A DNA stretch of 6,997 bases, taken from Actinomycetota bacterium. GTDB taxonomy: Bacteria > Actinomycetota > CADDZG01 > WHSQ01. A program made the position numbers and the translations under genes. Where the stretch lies: positions 29,458-36,454 of the forward strand of contig JADDQX010000004.1 of assembly GCA_016781115.1 (NCBI GenBank). Reading direction: 5' to 3'. Of this stretch, positions 1 to 6,167 are shown one piece after another; positions within the stretch are counted from its first letter, which is position 1, and every line of letters starts with the position of its first letter. The notes beneath the pieces are model-generated. The model was not told where the DNA came from. It ran no database searches and worked only from the letters and a program-made list of their open reading frames with translations.

Positions 1-1137
1 CAGCTCCCGCGCGATCAGGATGCGCATCACTTCCGAGGTCCCCTCGCCGATCTCGAGGATCTTCGAGTCGCGGAAGTGGCGGCAGACGGGGAACTCTTCG
101 ATGTAGCCGTAGCCGCCGTGCACCTGCACCGCATCGCGTGCGCAATCCACCGCGATCTTCGATGCGTAGAGCTTCGCCATCGCGGCCTCCTTCTTGTAAG
201 GCCTGCCTACACTTTCGAGCCAGGCCGCGCGGTAGTAGGACTGGCGCGCCAGCTCCACCTTCGTCGCCATATCCGCGATCATGAACGAGATCGACTGGAA
301 GCTGCCGATCGAACGCCCGAAGGCTTTCCGCTCGTTCGCGTACCTGATGCTTTCGTCGAGACATCCTTGGGCAAGGCCGACAGCCAGCGCCGCGATCGCG
401 ATGCGACCGTCGTCCAGGATCTTCAGGAAGTTGCTGAAGCCTCGGCCGCGCTCTCCCAGCAGGTTCTCTTCAGGCACACGGCAGTCGCTGAAAGACAGTT
501 CATGAGTATCAGAGTGATGCCAGCCCATCTTGCGGTAAGGCTTGCCGACCTCGAACCCCGGCGTCCCGTTCGGCACGATGATGGCTGAGATCTCCTTGCG
601 CCCGTTCGTCTGGGCGGTGATGGCGGTAGCCGTGACGAAAGACGTTATGGGGGTGCCGGAGTTGGTGATGAAGGACTTCGACCCGTTCAGCACCCACTCG
701 CCGTCTTCGAGTTTCGCCGTCGTGCGCGTCCCGCCCGCGTCGGATCCCGCTTCCGGCTCGGTGAGGCCGAAGCCCGCGAGGTTGTCGCCTGCCGCCAGCG
801 ACGGCAGCCATTTCTGCTTCTGCTCCTCCGTGCCGAACCGATAGATCGGCATGGCGCCGAGGCCCACCGCAGCCTCGAGGGTGATAGCGAGCGACGAGTC
901 GACTCGGGCAAGCTCTTCGATCGCGAGGCAGAGGGTCAGGAAGTCCGCGCCCGAGCCGCCGTATTCCTCTGGGAACGGGAGCCCGAAGAGTCCCAGCTCG
1001 GCCATCTGCTTGACGGCCTCCATGGGAAGCTCGCCCTCTTCGTCCCAGCGCTCGGCGTTCGGGCGCACGACGTCGTCCACGAAGGCGCGAACGGTCTTCT
1101 GGAAATCTTGTTGTTCGGGAGCGAGATCTAGGTCCAT
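1..1137 (-). CDS. Acyl-CoA dehydrogenase (FAD-dependent), 3' end cut by window edge
   Basis: This gene encodes a soluble flavoenzyme that oxidises acyl-CoA to trans-2-enoyl-CoA in fatty-acid or branched-chain acid breakdown and passes electrons to electron-transferring flavoprotein. Reading from ATG at 1137 down to base 1 gives 379 codons without a stop. The family is usually about 380-390 residues, so only a few C-terminal residues are missing. Both family signatures are visible: GLTEPEAGSDAGG at residues 124-136 and the Q-x2-GGYGY...E...R...D pattern at 338-357. The likely catalytic base is E365 in GEGTSE, the position used by short- and medium-chain enzymes. The N-terminus (MDLDLAPEQQ) is typical, which supports this ATG. 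No Shine-Dalgarno sequence precedes it; see the leaderless promoter entry. The acyl-chain specificity cannot be told from sequence alone. It is transcribed divergently from the sigma-factor cluster. Confidence 0.95.
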   Translation of the reverse strand, partial: MDLDLAPEQQDFQKTVRAFVDDVVRPNAERWDEEGELPMEAVKQMAELGLFGLPFPEEYGGSGADFLTLCLAIEELARVDSSLAITLEAAVGLGAMPIYRFGTEEQKQKWLPSLAAGDNLAGFGLTEPEAGSDAGGTRTTAKLEDGEWVLNGSKSFITNSGTPITSFVTATAITAQTNGRKEISAIIVPNGTPGFEVGKPYRKMGWHHSDTHELSFSDCRVPEENLLGERGRGFSNFLKILDDGRIAIAALAVGLAQGCLDESIRYANERKAFGRSIGSFQSISFMIADMATKVELARQSYYRAAWLESVGRPYKKEAAMAKLYASKIAVDCARDAVQVHGGYGYIEEFPVCRHFRDSKILEIGEGTSEVMRILIAREL

Positions 1138-1149
1138 CACCCGAGCGTA
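1137..1149 (-). promoter_or_regulatory. Candidate -10 element for a leaderless acyl-CoA dehydrogenase transcript
   Basis: On the minus strand TACGCT (1149 down to 1144) fits the actinobacterial -10 pattern TANNNT. It sits exactly at -12 to -7 relative to the A of the ATG at 1137. That is the layout expected if transcription starts at the start codon itself. It fits with the absence of any ribosome binding site upstream of this gene. No good -35 hexamer is seen about 17 bp further upstream. A TANNNT match is short and can occur by chance, so this remains an inference. Confidence 0.35.
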
Positions 1150-1157
1150 GCCGCTCG
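1142..1157. repeat. Perfect 6-bp inverted repeat with 4-nt loop beside the acyl-CoA dehydrogenase start
   Basis: CGAGCG (1142-1147) and CGCTCG (1152-1157) are perfect inverted copies separated by TAGC. The repeat covers positions -20 to -5 ahead of the dehydrogenase ATG, where a ribosome binding site would normally lie. It also overlaps the TANNNT match. It could be an operator for a repressor, an RNA hairpin in a longer leader, or chance in GC-rich DNA. No U-tract follows on either strand, so it is not a convincing terminator. Confidence 0.4.
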
Positions 1158-1189
1158 CAGCTTTCTGTCTCGAGGAACCCCGGGGGGCC

Positions 1190-1217
1190 GAGAACCGAAC
1201 CATCTCGCGAAACGTCT
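1190..1217 (+). promoter_or_regulatory. Candidate ECF sigma-factor promoter ahead of the lipoprotein/sigma cluster
   Basis: GAGAACC at 1190-1196 resembles the GGAACC-type -35 box of ECF promoters. It is followed after exactly 16 bp by CGTCT at 1213-1217, which resembles the CGTC-type -10 box. Transcription would start near 1222-1226. That leaves a short leader containing the GAGGAGG ribosome binding site and then the GTG start at 1246. ECF factors commonly drive their own operon, so this would place all four genes under the sigma factor encoded at 2527. The -35 box has one mismatch to GGAACC, and the true specificity of this sigma factor is unknown. Confidence 0.42.
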
Positions 1218-1233
1218 CATCTGCAACGCTACC

Positions 1234-1240
1234 GAGGAGG
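1234..1240 (+). promoter_or_regulatory. Ribosome binding site fixing a GTG start
   Basis: GAGGAGG lies 5 nt ahead of GTG at 1246. This is a near-perfect Shine-Dalgarno sequence and decides the start of the lipoprotein gene, where no ATG is available close by. Confidence 0.85.
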
Positions 1241-1245
1241 AGACG

Positions 1246-2472
1246 GTGGGACGACGACCAGTATTGCTCGTGCCTGGACTGATGGCGCTGATCCTTGCGG
1301 GGTGCGGGGCCGCCGAGCGACCGCTGGCAGGAGGCGGCGATCTCCTCTACATGAGGACGTCGACCGGCCTCGCGCTGGTGGAGGCGGGAGGTGCGGCCCC
1401 TACCTTCCACTCCGTCTCGGCGGAGCCTGCACCCGATTGGGCGACGGTAGTGAAGACGGATCTCGAGGATTCCTCAACCAACCTGACCGCGGTTGATCCG
1501 GCGACGGGTGAATCTCTCTGGGCGCGCACCGTTCCCGGCCACTTGAGGGTGAAGGTCGTGTCTCCCGGCGCGGAGTTCGTCGCGCTCGTTCCCGCCGGCC
1601 GCCGCTACTACGCGCGGCCGGACCAAACCCGGTTCACCATCACTGGACAGGACATAGCAAACCCGCAGACGATCTCTCTAGACGGCAACTTCGAGCCAGA
1701 GGCTTTCTCCACCGACGGGCGGAGCCTTTTCGTCGTCCACTACCTGCCGGCGGGCGATCCCACGCATTACCAGGTGCGGCGACTCGACCTAGAGACCGGA
1801 AGGGTGAACGATGTCTTCTCGGTCGACAAGGAGCTCCAGGAGGCGATGCGCGGCACGGCCCGCGTCCAAGAGATGAGCCCCGATGGAACTCGCTTGTACA
1901 CGCTGTACACGGTGAACACGCCGCATGGTCGTCACGCGTTCATCCACGTTCTGAGCCTGGATGAGCTGTGGGCGCACTGCATCGATCTACCCCCTGGCTT
2001 CGCGATGGGTGGTGACAAGAGGACCGCCCTTGGTGTCTCCCCAGAAGGCGATCGTGTCTACGTCGCCGACGGAGATGAAGGAGCGGTCGCCGAGGTGGAT
2101 GCGAAGCGCCTTCGAGTCCTTCGGACGGCGCCTCTTGACCTTACGTCTGCCTGGACCGGCACCGACGTCACGGTGGCGCCGGATGATGCTTCTTTCTTCG
2201 TCACCAACGGACGGCGCGTCATGGCGGCCTCGACGGAAGATCTAACCGAGATTCGCAGCTGGGAGATGCCCGACAAGGTGACCGGAATGCAGGTGGGGTC
2301 GGATGGGAAACTGCTTTACGTCGGGCTCCGGGGCGAGATAGCCCTATTGAACACCGAGACGGGCGCGCATCTGCGAACGGTGAGCCCTTCAGGTGTCGGG
2401 TCGATCCAGCAACTTGGTCCCGTGACTCGAGGCCTCGACCCCGCCCGTACAGAGATCGTCTGTGGCTGTTGA
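1246..2472 (+). CDS. Exported lipoprotein with YVTN/WD40-like beta-propeller repeats
   Basis: The 408-residue product starts with a short lipoprotein signal: RR at residues 3-4, a hydrophobic stretch at 6-18 and the lipobox LAGC with the lipidated cysteine at C20. The mature protein is predicted to be anchored to the outer face of the membrane. The rest carries repeated propeller-blade motifs of the form S/A-P-D/E-G-x-x-L/V-Y-V followed by a strand and an E-T-G turn. They are at about residues 81-96, 157-187, 211-249, 265-295, 311-340 and 351-379, enough for a six- or seven-bladed fold. No catalytic residues are recognised, so a binding or scaffold role is likely. The protein ends in CGC, two cysteines of unknown use. 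The sigma-factor gene begins 54 bp after its stop on the same strand and no terminator is visible between them. It may therefore be the first gene of the stress cluster, as a sensor or partner. The specific function is unknown. Confidence 0.85.
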   Translation: MGRRPVLLVPGLMALILAGCGAAERPLAGGGDLLYMRTSTGLALVEAGGAAPTFHSVSAEPAPDWATVVKTDLEDSSTNLTAVDPATGESLWARTVPGHLRVKVVSPGAEFVALVPAGRRYYARPDQTRFTITGQDIANPQTISLDGNFEPEAFSTDGRSLFVVHYLPAGDPTHYQVRRLDLETGRVNDVFSVDKELQEAMRGTARVQEMSPDGTRLYTLYTVNTPHGRHAFIHVLSLDELWAHCIDLPPGFAMGGDKRTALGVSPEGDRVYVADGDEGAVAEVDAKRLRVLRTAPLDLTSAWTGTDVTVAPDDASFFVTNGRRVMAASTEDLTEIRSWEMPDKVTGMQVGSDGKLLYVGLRGEIALLNTETGAHLRTVSPSGVGSIQQLGPVTRGLDPARTEIVCGC

Positions 2473-2515
2473 GCGGTGGTCGTGGGACCATGAATCCATG
2501 CGGGGTTGACACGTC

Positions 2516-2521
2516 AGGAGG
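2516..2521 (+). promoter_or_regulatory. Ribosome binding site fixing the sigma-factor GTG start
   Basis: AGGAGG lies 5 nt ahead of GTG at 2527. The longer reading frame from TTG at 2506 would place this site inside the gene, so the GTG is the better start. Confidence 0.8.
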
Positions 2522-2526
2522 GCGCG

Positions 2527-3072
2527 GTGGAGGAGCCCGATCCCCACGATGTCCGGGCCGCGAAGGCGGGGGATCTCTCCGCGTTCGAGGCGCTCGTGCG
2601 TCGATATCAGCTGGACGTGTACCGGTTCTCCCTCCATCTCACTCGCGACGCCCTCGCGGCAGAAGATGTCACGCAGGACACGTTCGTACGGGCCTACCGT
2701 TCGATCGGCCGCTATCGTGGCAACTCGCGCTTCTCCACCTGGCTCTTCTCGATCGCTCGCAACTGCATCCACGACGAATACAGACGCGCCGCGCGACAAG
2801 CTCGCTTGACGACGAAGTTGGAAGCCGGTGAGGCAAGCCACGCGGCCGCCGACGCAACCTCCGCCCCCGAGGTGCGCGAGGCGCTCGCTACGCTGCCGCG
2901 AGACCTCTTGGAGCCGGTCGTGATGATCGACCTGTTCGGCTTCTCCTATCGCGAGGTGTCGCAGCTGTCGGGAGTGAGCGAAGGAACCATCAAGAGCAGG
3001 ATGCATCGGGCGCGCCAGCAACTCGCGGACCTGCTCGGTCCCGACGTGAGGGAGGACGCCGATGAGATCTGA
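2527..3072 (+). CDS. ECF-type RNA polymerase sigma factor (sigma-70 family, RpoE/SigE-like)
   Basis: The 181-residue product has the two-domain plan of extracytoplasmic-function sigma factors. Region 2 spans about residues 20-88, with the core-binding stretch DALAAEDVTQDTFVRAYRSI near 41-60 and the -10-binding stretch FSTWLFSIARN near 69-79. Region 4 spans about 115-169 and holds a helix-turn-helix (GFSYREVSQLSGVSEGTIKSR, in two parts, near 138-158) that would read the -35 box. An alanine-rich linker of about 25 residues joins them. There is no region 1.1, region 3 or C-terminal extension. It would direct RNA polymerase to envelope-stress promoters when freed from the anti-sigma factor encoded next. 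The GTG start is chosen from the AGGAGG at 2516-2521. Its last 11 bp overlap the anti-sigma gene, which indicates translational coupling and matched amounts of the two proteins. The exact ECF group cannot be assigned by eye. Confidence 0.95.
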   Translation: MEEPDPHDVRAAKAGDLSAFEALVRRYQLDVYRFSLHLTRDALAAEDVTQDTFVRAYRSIGRYRGNSRFSTWLFSIARNCIHDEYRRAARQARLTTKLEAGEASHAAADATSAPEVREALATLPRDLLEPVVMIDLFGFSYREVSQLSGVSEGTIKSRMHRARQQLADLLGPDVREDADEI

Positions 3073-4879
3073 CCTCAGCTGCGAGCGCGTCCGCGCAGAG
3101 CTGTCGGCTCGCCTCGACGACGAGGGCGGCGCTGAACCCTCCGCGAGGTTCGATGCGCACCTCGCGGACTGCGGCGGATGCCGCCATTTCGAAGCCACGC
3201 AACATCTGGTTCGTCAGGCGCTTCGGCTCGAGGTGCTCCCAGACGCGCCCGATGTGACGGCGGGGGTGATGAAGGCGATCGCGCGGCGACCGCAACGTGA
3301 TGTATGGGCGTTCAGGATCAGGCTCGCGTCGGTTGCGGCGATCGCGGCCGCCCTGGTCGTGCTGGCTGCCACTCTTCCCATCCTCGAGCGCACGCCCCAG
3401 ACCGCCCAGGCGTCGGAGATAACACAGCGCGTATTCGCCGCCGCGCGAACCCTCGATTCCTACCGCGCGACGTTCGACATCGAAGAACGCGGATGGCACG
3501 CGGACGTCCCCGTACGCCGGTTCCGCGGCCAGGTCTGGTATCGGGCCCCGGAACGTTTCCGTCTGCGCGTGAGGGACCTGAGCGCCTACCCCACGGGAGC
3601 GTGGCCCTCGAACGACGTCGATCTGGTCGCCTCTCCATCCCGCTCCTGGATCCGCGAGCCCTATTCGTGCCCCCCTCCGGCACTTCCGGGCTGCGCGATC
3701 CGGGCCGGGGTCGAGGAGCGAACGCTGGTGCGCCGTCAGCCATTCGACGGCACGACCAGGATCCCCAGCGACATCGTGATCCCTCTCGAGACACTCGTGG
3801 AGTCGGACGCTTTCGAGGTCGTGGGAACGCAAGAGGTCACGGGACGCAGCGCGCTCCACGTCGTGCTCACGTACAGCCAGGCGTTCCCGCTGGTCGACGC
3901 GCTGCAGGCGGGTGGCTCGTGGGCACCGTTACTGCCGCTGGACCGGGTGGATGTGTGGTTGGACGAGAGCAGCTGGTTCCCGCTCGCGTTCGAGGTCACG
4001 AGACCGGGCCTGGACCAGCCGGTATTGAGGGTGACTACGACCAGCTTGCGCGAAGGCGACCTGCTCGGCGCGAGCCTCTTCCGTGCCCCTGCAGGCGGCA
4101 CGATCCGCGACGGGGGATTCAGCGGCGACGAGCAGCTACGGGCGACGGGCCCGCACGTTCCCCGGTACGTCGCCGGGCTGGAGCCTTACAGGAGCGGAAC
4201 CACTGGGAGCGGCGCCACGCTCGTCGCGTTCGCGCGCGGCACGACCTACCTGAAGATCACCAAGGCGGGCGGAGCCTCCCGTGCCGGACTGGATGAGCCA
4301 GCGGAGGTCGTGGAACTCCGAACGGGCAGCTTCGGCCTTTACCGTCCCGCGGAGCCAGACAGCGGACGGACGATCGACCTGTTCCGCGCCGAGACGCACG
4401 TGCGGCTCGAATCGAACCTGCGCCGCGAGCAACTGCTCGAAGTAGCCGCGTCGCTTCCCCTCGAAGGCGCGGCGCCCCGAAAGGTGCGCGGTGGAGACAA
4501 GCTGATCGTGCGGATCACGCCAGAGCAACTCGGCAGCATCAGCTTCGCGCGCCGGCCGACCGAGCTGCCCGGCGGCTACGGCCCGTTCAGCGCGCTGCTT
4601 GCCCGCGACCCCCGCGGAGCGGACCTGACGATGATCTATCTGCAGTCGGAGTCTGGGTTGGAAGGATCCGAGATCCGGGTCTTCCAGTCATCGCGGGTCG
4701 TCATGCTGCCGCCGATCTCCCACGACGCGGTCGCGGTGAACCTGCCGGGGGCGGCGGCCCGCTGGGCGCCGCAGCGGGGCGAGCTCGAGTGGATAGGAGA
4801 CGACGGGATCTATCGCGCCATCAGGGCCCCGTCATTCGACCTACCGACGGTGCTGGGGATCGCGCGGAGCCTGAGATGA
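3062..4879 (+). CDS. Membrane anti-sigma factor: zinc finger, one TM helix, LolA/RseB-like sensor and two C-terminal repeats
   Basis: The 605-residue product has a cytoplasmic anti-sigma domain at residues 1-80 with the zinc-binding ZAS pattern C7...H33-x3-C37-x2-C40 (HLADCGGC). A single hydrophobic helix follows at about 87-108. The exported part is unusually large. Residues about 118-345 (LDSYRATFDIEERG..., then VWYRAPERFRLRVRD) resemble the LolA/RseB fold, which binds lipids or lipoproteins and in RseB controls the anti-sigma RseA. Residues about 365-470 and 495-605 look like two copies of a module similar to DUF4367-type domains, each ending in a leucine-rich helix (LLEVAASL and VLGIARSL). 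Two cysteines, C203 and C211, could form a disulfide. Typical ZAS anti-sigma factors are 80-300 residues, so this is about twice the normal upper size. GGGAGG at 3050-3055 sits 6 nt before the ATG. The gene overlaps the sigma gene by 11 bp and the peptidase gene by 4 bp. The anti-sigma role is well supported; the sensor assignment is by eye. Confidence 0.88.
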   Translation: MRSDLSCERVRAELSARLDDEGGAEPSARFDAHLADCGGCRHFEATQHLVRQALRLEVLPDAPDVTAGVMKAIARRPQRDVWAFRIRLASVAAIAAALVVLAATLPILERTPQTAQASEITQRVFAAARTLDSYRATFDIEERGWHADVPVRRFRGQVWYRAPERFRLRVRDLSAYPTGAWPSNDVDLVASPSRSWIREPYSCPPPALPGCAIRAGVEERTLVRRQPFDGTTRIPSDIVIPLETLVESDAFEVVGTQEVTGRSALHVVLTYSQAFPLVDALQAGGSWAPLLPLDRVDVWLDESSWFPLAFEVTRPGLDQPVLRVTTTSLREGDLLGASLFRAPAGGTIRDGGFSGDEQLRATGPHVPRYVAGLEPYRSGTTGSGATLVAFARGTTYLKITKAGGASRAGLDEPAEVVELRTGSFGLYRPAEPDSGRTIDLFRAETHVRLESNLRREQLLEVAASLPLEGAAPRKVRGGDKLIVRITPEQLGSISFARRPTELPGGYGPFSALLARDPRGADLTMIYLQSESGLEGSEIRVFQSSRVVMLPPISHDAVAVNLPGAAARWAPQRGELEWIGDDGIYRAIRAPSFDLPTVLGIARSLR

Positions 4880-6075
4880 GAACGCGGGCCCTCGCCGGCA
4901 ACGCGCTTTCCCTCATGGTCGGGATCGCGATCGGCTCGCTGGTAGCCCTCGGGATCGGGGCGGCTCTGAGTCGCCCGGCGGGTCCGCCTCCGCCTACGGC
5001 CGCGCCGACAACGGCCAGTGTGCCGGTCGCTGGTCCGCGACGCGGCGTCCTTCAGCCTCGGCTGCTCCTAGCGTGGGCGAGCGGCGGGTTGCCTGCGGGG
5101 GGCGAGGCGGCGGTGGAGAAGCTGGCGGGGGTTCGGAGCGCGACCACCGTCCGAACCGGCACCGACTGGCTCCAGGACAAGCCCGTGGTGGGCGCGGCGG
5201 CACACCCCGCCGCAGCCATCCCATTGGAGGTCGCGCTCATCGAACCGTCCGAGTACGCACGTTTCGTTGCTCCCGCGGAGCGGAACGCAGTGCTCGGTCT
5301 CGATCCAGGGGAGGCGGCGATCGCACGATCGGCGGAAGGCCTAAGAGCGGCCGCCGAAGACGGCGCGATCCGGCTGGTGGACAGAACCCTGCGCGCCCAC
5401 TCGACGATCGACGACCTAGCTGCCAACGGTTACGAAGCCTTGTTGGCCGGCAAGGTCCCGCCAACCTGGACCAGGGTCGACCGCTTCCTCTTGATCCAGC
5501 TGCGCGGCTCGTCGGCGCGGGCGGCGGTGGAGAAGCGGATCCGAGCGCTGCTCCGTCCCGGCCAGGCATTGCGGGTCCGGGCGAGAGGCGAGACGCCCTT
5601 CCTGAGGTATGGCGATGCGGTCCTTCCGCAGTTGCTCGTGAAGAAGACCTTCGGCGAGTTCCCCGTCGTCCTGGAGCAGGACGGATGGGTCGAGGTCGAT
5701 CCCACCTGGAGGCGGGCCAACATCCGGTCCGCGCGGGTTCCGATCCTGGGCACGATCACGTGCCACCGGGCGATCATCCCGCAGCTGCGTGACGCCCTTC
5801 AGGAGATGGAGCGAGAAGGCCTGGACCACCTTGTCGACGACGCTCAGTATGGCGGCTGCTTCGGTCCTCGATTCATCGGCCTGGAAGCCGGTGGTCGTCT
5901 GTCACACCACACTTGGGGGATCGCGATCGACATCAACGTCGCCGACAACGCGTTCGGCACGAAGGCCGATCAGGACCCGCGGCTCGTCGACATCATGGAG
6001 CGCCACGGCTTCACCTGGGGCGGGCGCTGGCTGGTTCCCGACGGCATGCACTTCGAGTGGGCGAGGTTCCCCTAG
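4876..6075 (+). CDS. Membrane-anchored M15-family peptidase (D-Ala-D-Ala carboxypeptidase/VanY-like) with an extra N-terminal domain
   Basis: The 399-residue product is predicted to sit outside the membrane, held by one N-terminal helix at about residues 11-31 followed by a proline/alanine-rich linker (34-56). The C-terminal domain at about 285-399 is an M15 zinc peptidase. It has the S-x-H-x2-G-x-A-x-D motif at S343-D352 and DGMHFEW at 389-395, giving zinc ligands H345, D352 and H392. Such enzymes cut D-alanyl-D-alanine or related peptide bonds in peptidoglycan. C296 and C328 may pair. The region 57-260 is not part of the usual peptidase; it loosely resembles the extracellular domain of FtsX/MacB-type permeases (a weak, by-eye inference). 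The start is the ATG in the ATGA overlap with the anti-sigma stop, with GGAG 6 nt upstream at 4866-4869. A longer in-frame start at 4789 lies inside the anti-sigma gene and would put an arginine-rich stretch before the membrane helix. It is the last gene of the cluster and a likely output or partner of the sigma/anti-sigma pair. Confidence 0.9.
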   Translation: MRTRALAGNALSLMVGIAIGSLVALGIGAALSRPAGPPPPTAAPTTASVPVAGPRRGVLQPRLLLAWASGGLPAGGEAAVEKLAGVRSATTVRTGTDWLQDKPVVGAAAHPAAAIPLEVALIEPSEYARFVAPAERNAVLGLDPGEAAIARSAEGLRAAAEDGAIRLVDRTLRAHSTIDDLAANGYEALLAGKVPPTWTRVDRFLLIQLRGSSARAAVEKRIRALLRPGQALRVRARGETPFLRYGDAVLPQLLVKKTFGEFPVVLEQDGWVEVDPTWRRANIRSARVPILGTITCHRAIIPQLRDALQEMEREGLDHLVDDAQYGGCFGPRFIGLEAGGRLSHHTWGIAIDINVADNAFGTKADQDPRLVDIMERHGFTWGGRWLVPDGMHFEWARFP

Positions 6076-6117
6076 CCCCTCGCTTCCTGGTGGCCACGAC
6101 GAGCCCCCTCTGCGTGT

Positions 6118-6146
6118 TCGGACCTCGACAAGACATGACGGTCCGA
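6118..6146. terminator. Possible bidirectional terminator hairpin between convergent genes
   Basis: TCGGACC (6118-6124) and GGTCCGA (6140-6146) form a perfect 7-bp inverted repeat with a 15-nt loop in the 92-bp gap between the peptidase stop and the stop of the convergent downstream gene. The position is right for a terminator serving both strands. There is no U-tract and the loop is long, so it is a weak candidate. The rest of the gap shows nothing recognisable. Confidence 0.3.
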
Positions 6147-6167
6147 CCCAGACGAAGTTGCGCGAGA

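Noticed and set aside
76..844. Plus-strand open frames across the acyl-CoA dehydrogenase
   Set aside because: They are antisense shadows; the minus strand carries both dehydrogenase signatures and the catalytic glutamate in one unbroken frame.
2375..2398. GAAC-16 bp-GTCG as a second ECF promoter inside the lipoprotein gene ahead of the sigma gene
   Set aside because: The match is very short, lies within coding sequence and lacks the fuller -35 and -10 context, so it is expected by chance in GC-rich DNA.
2506..2526. TTG at 2506 as the sigma-factor start, or TTGACA at 2506-2511 as a -35 box
   Set aside because: The AGGAGG at 2516-2521 lies downstream of the TTG and is correctly spaced for GTG 2527. 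No -10-like hexamer occurs 16-18 bp after TTGACA; that position falls at the start codon.
2389..3198. Long minus-strand open frame opposite the sigma factor
   Set aside because: It is antisense to a clear sigma factor, shows no recognisable domain, and long antisense frames are common in GC-rich genes.
3304..4296. Long plus-strand open frame inside the anti-sigma gene
   Set aside because: It is an arginine/proline/glycine-rich shifted-frame shadow of the anti-sigma gene without domains or a ribosome binding site.
4789..4875. Upstream in-frame ATG at 4789 as the peptidase start
   Set aside because: It lies 90 bp inside the anti-sigma gene. It would add an arginine-rich stretch ahead of the membrane helix. 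The ATGA overlap with GGAG upstream is a better start.
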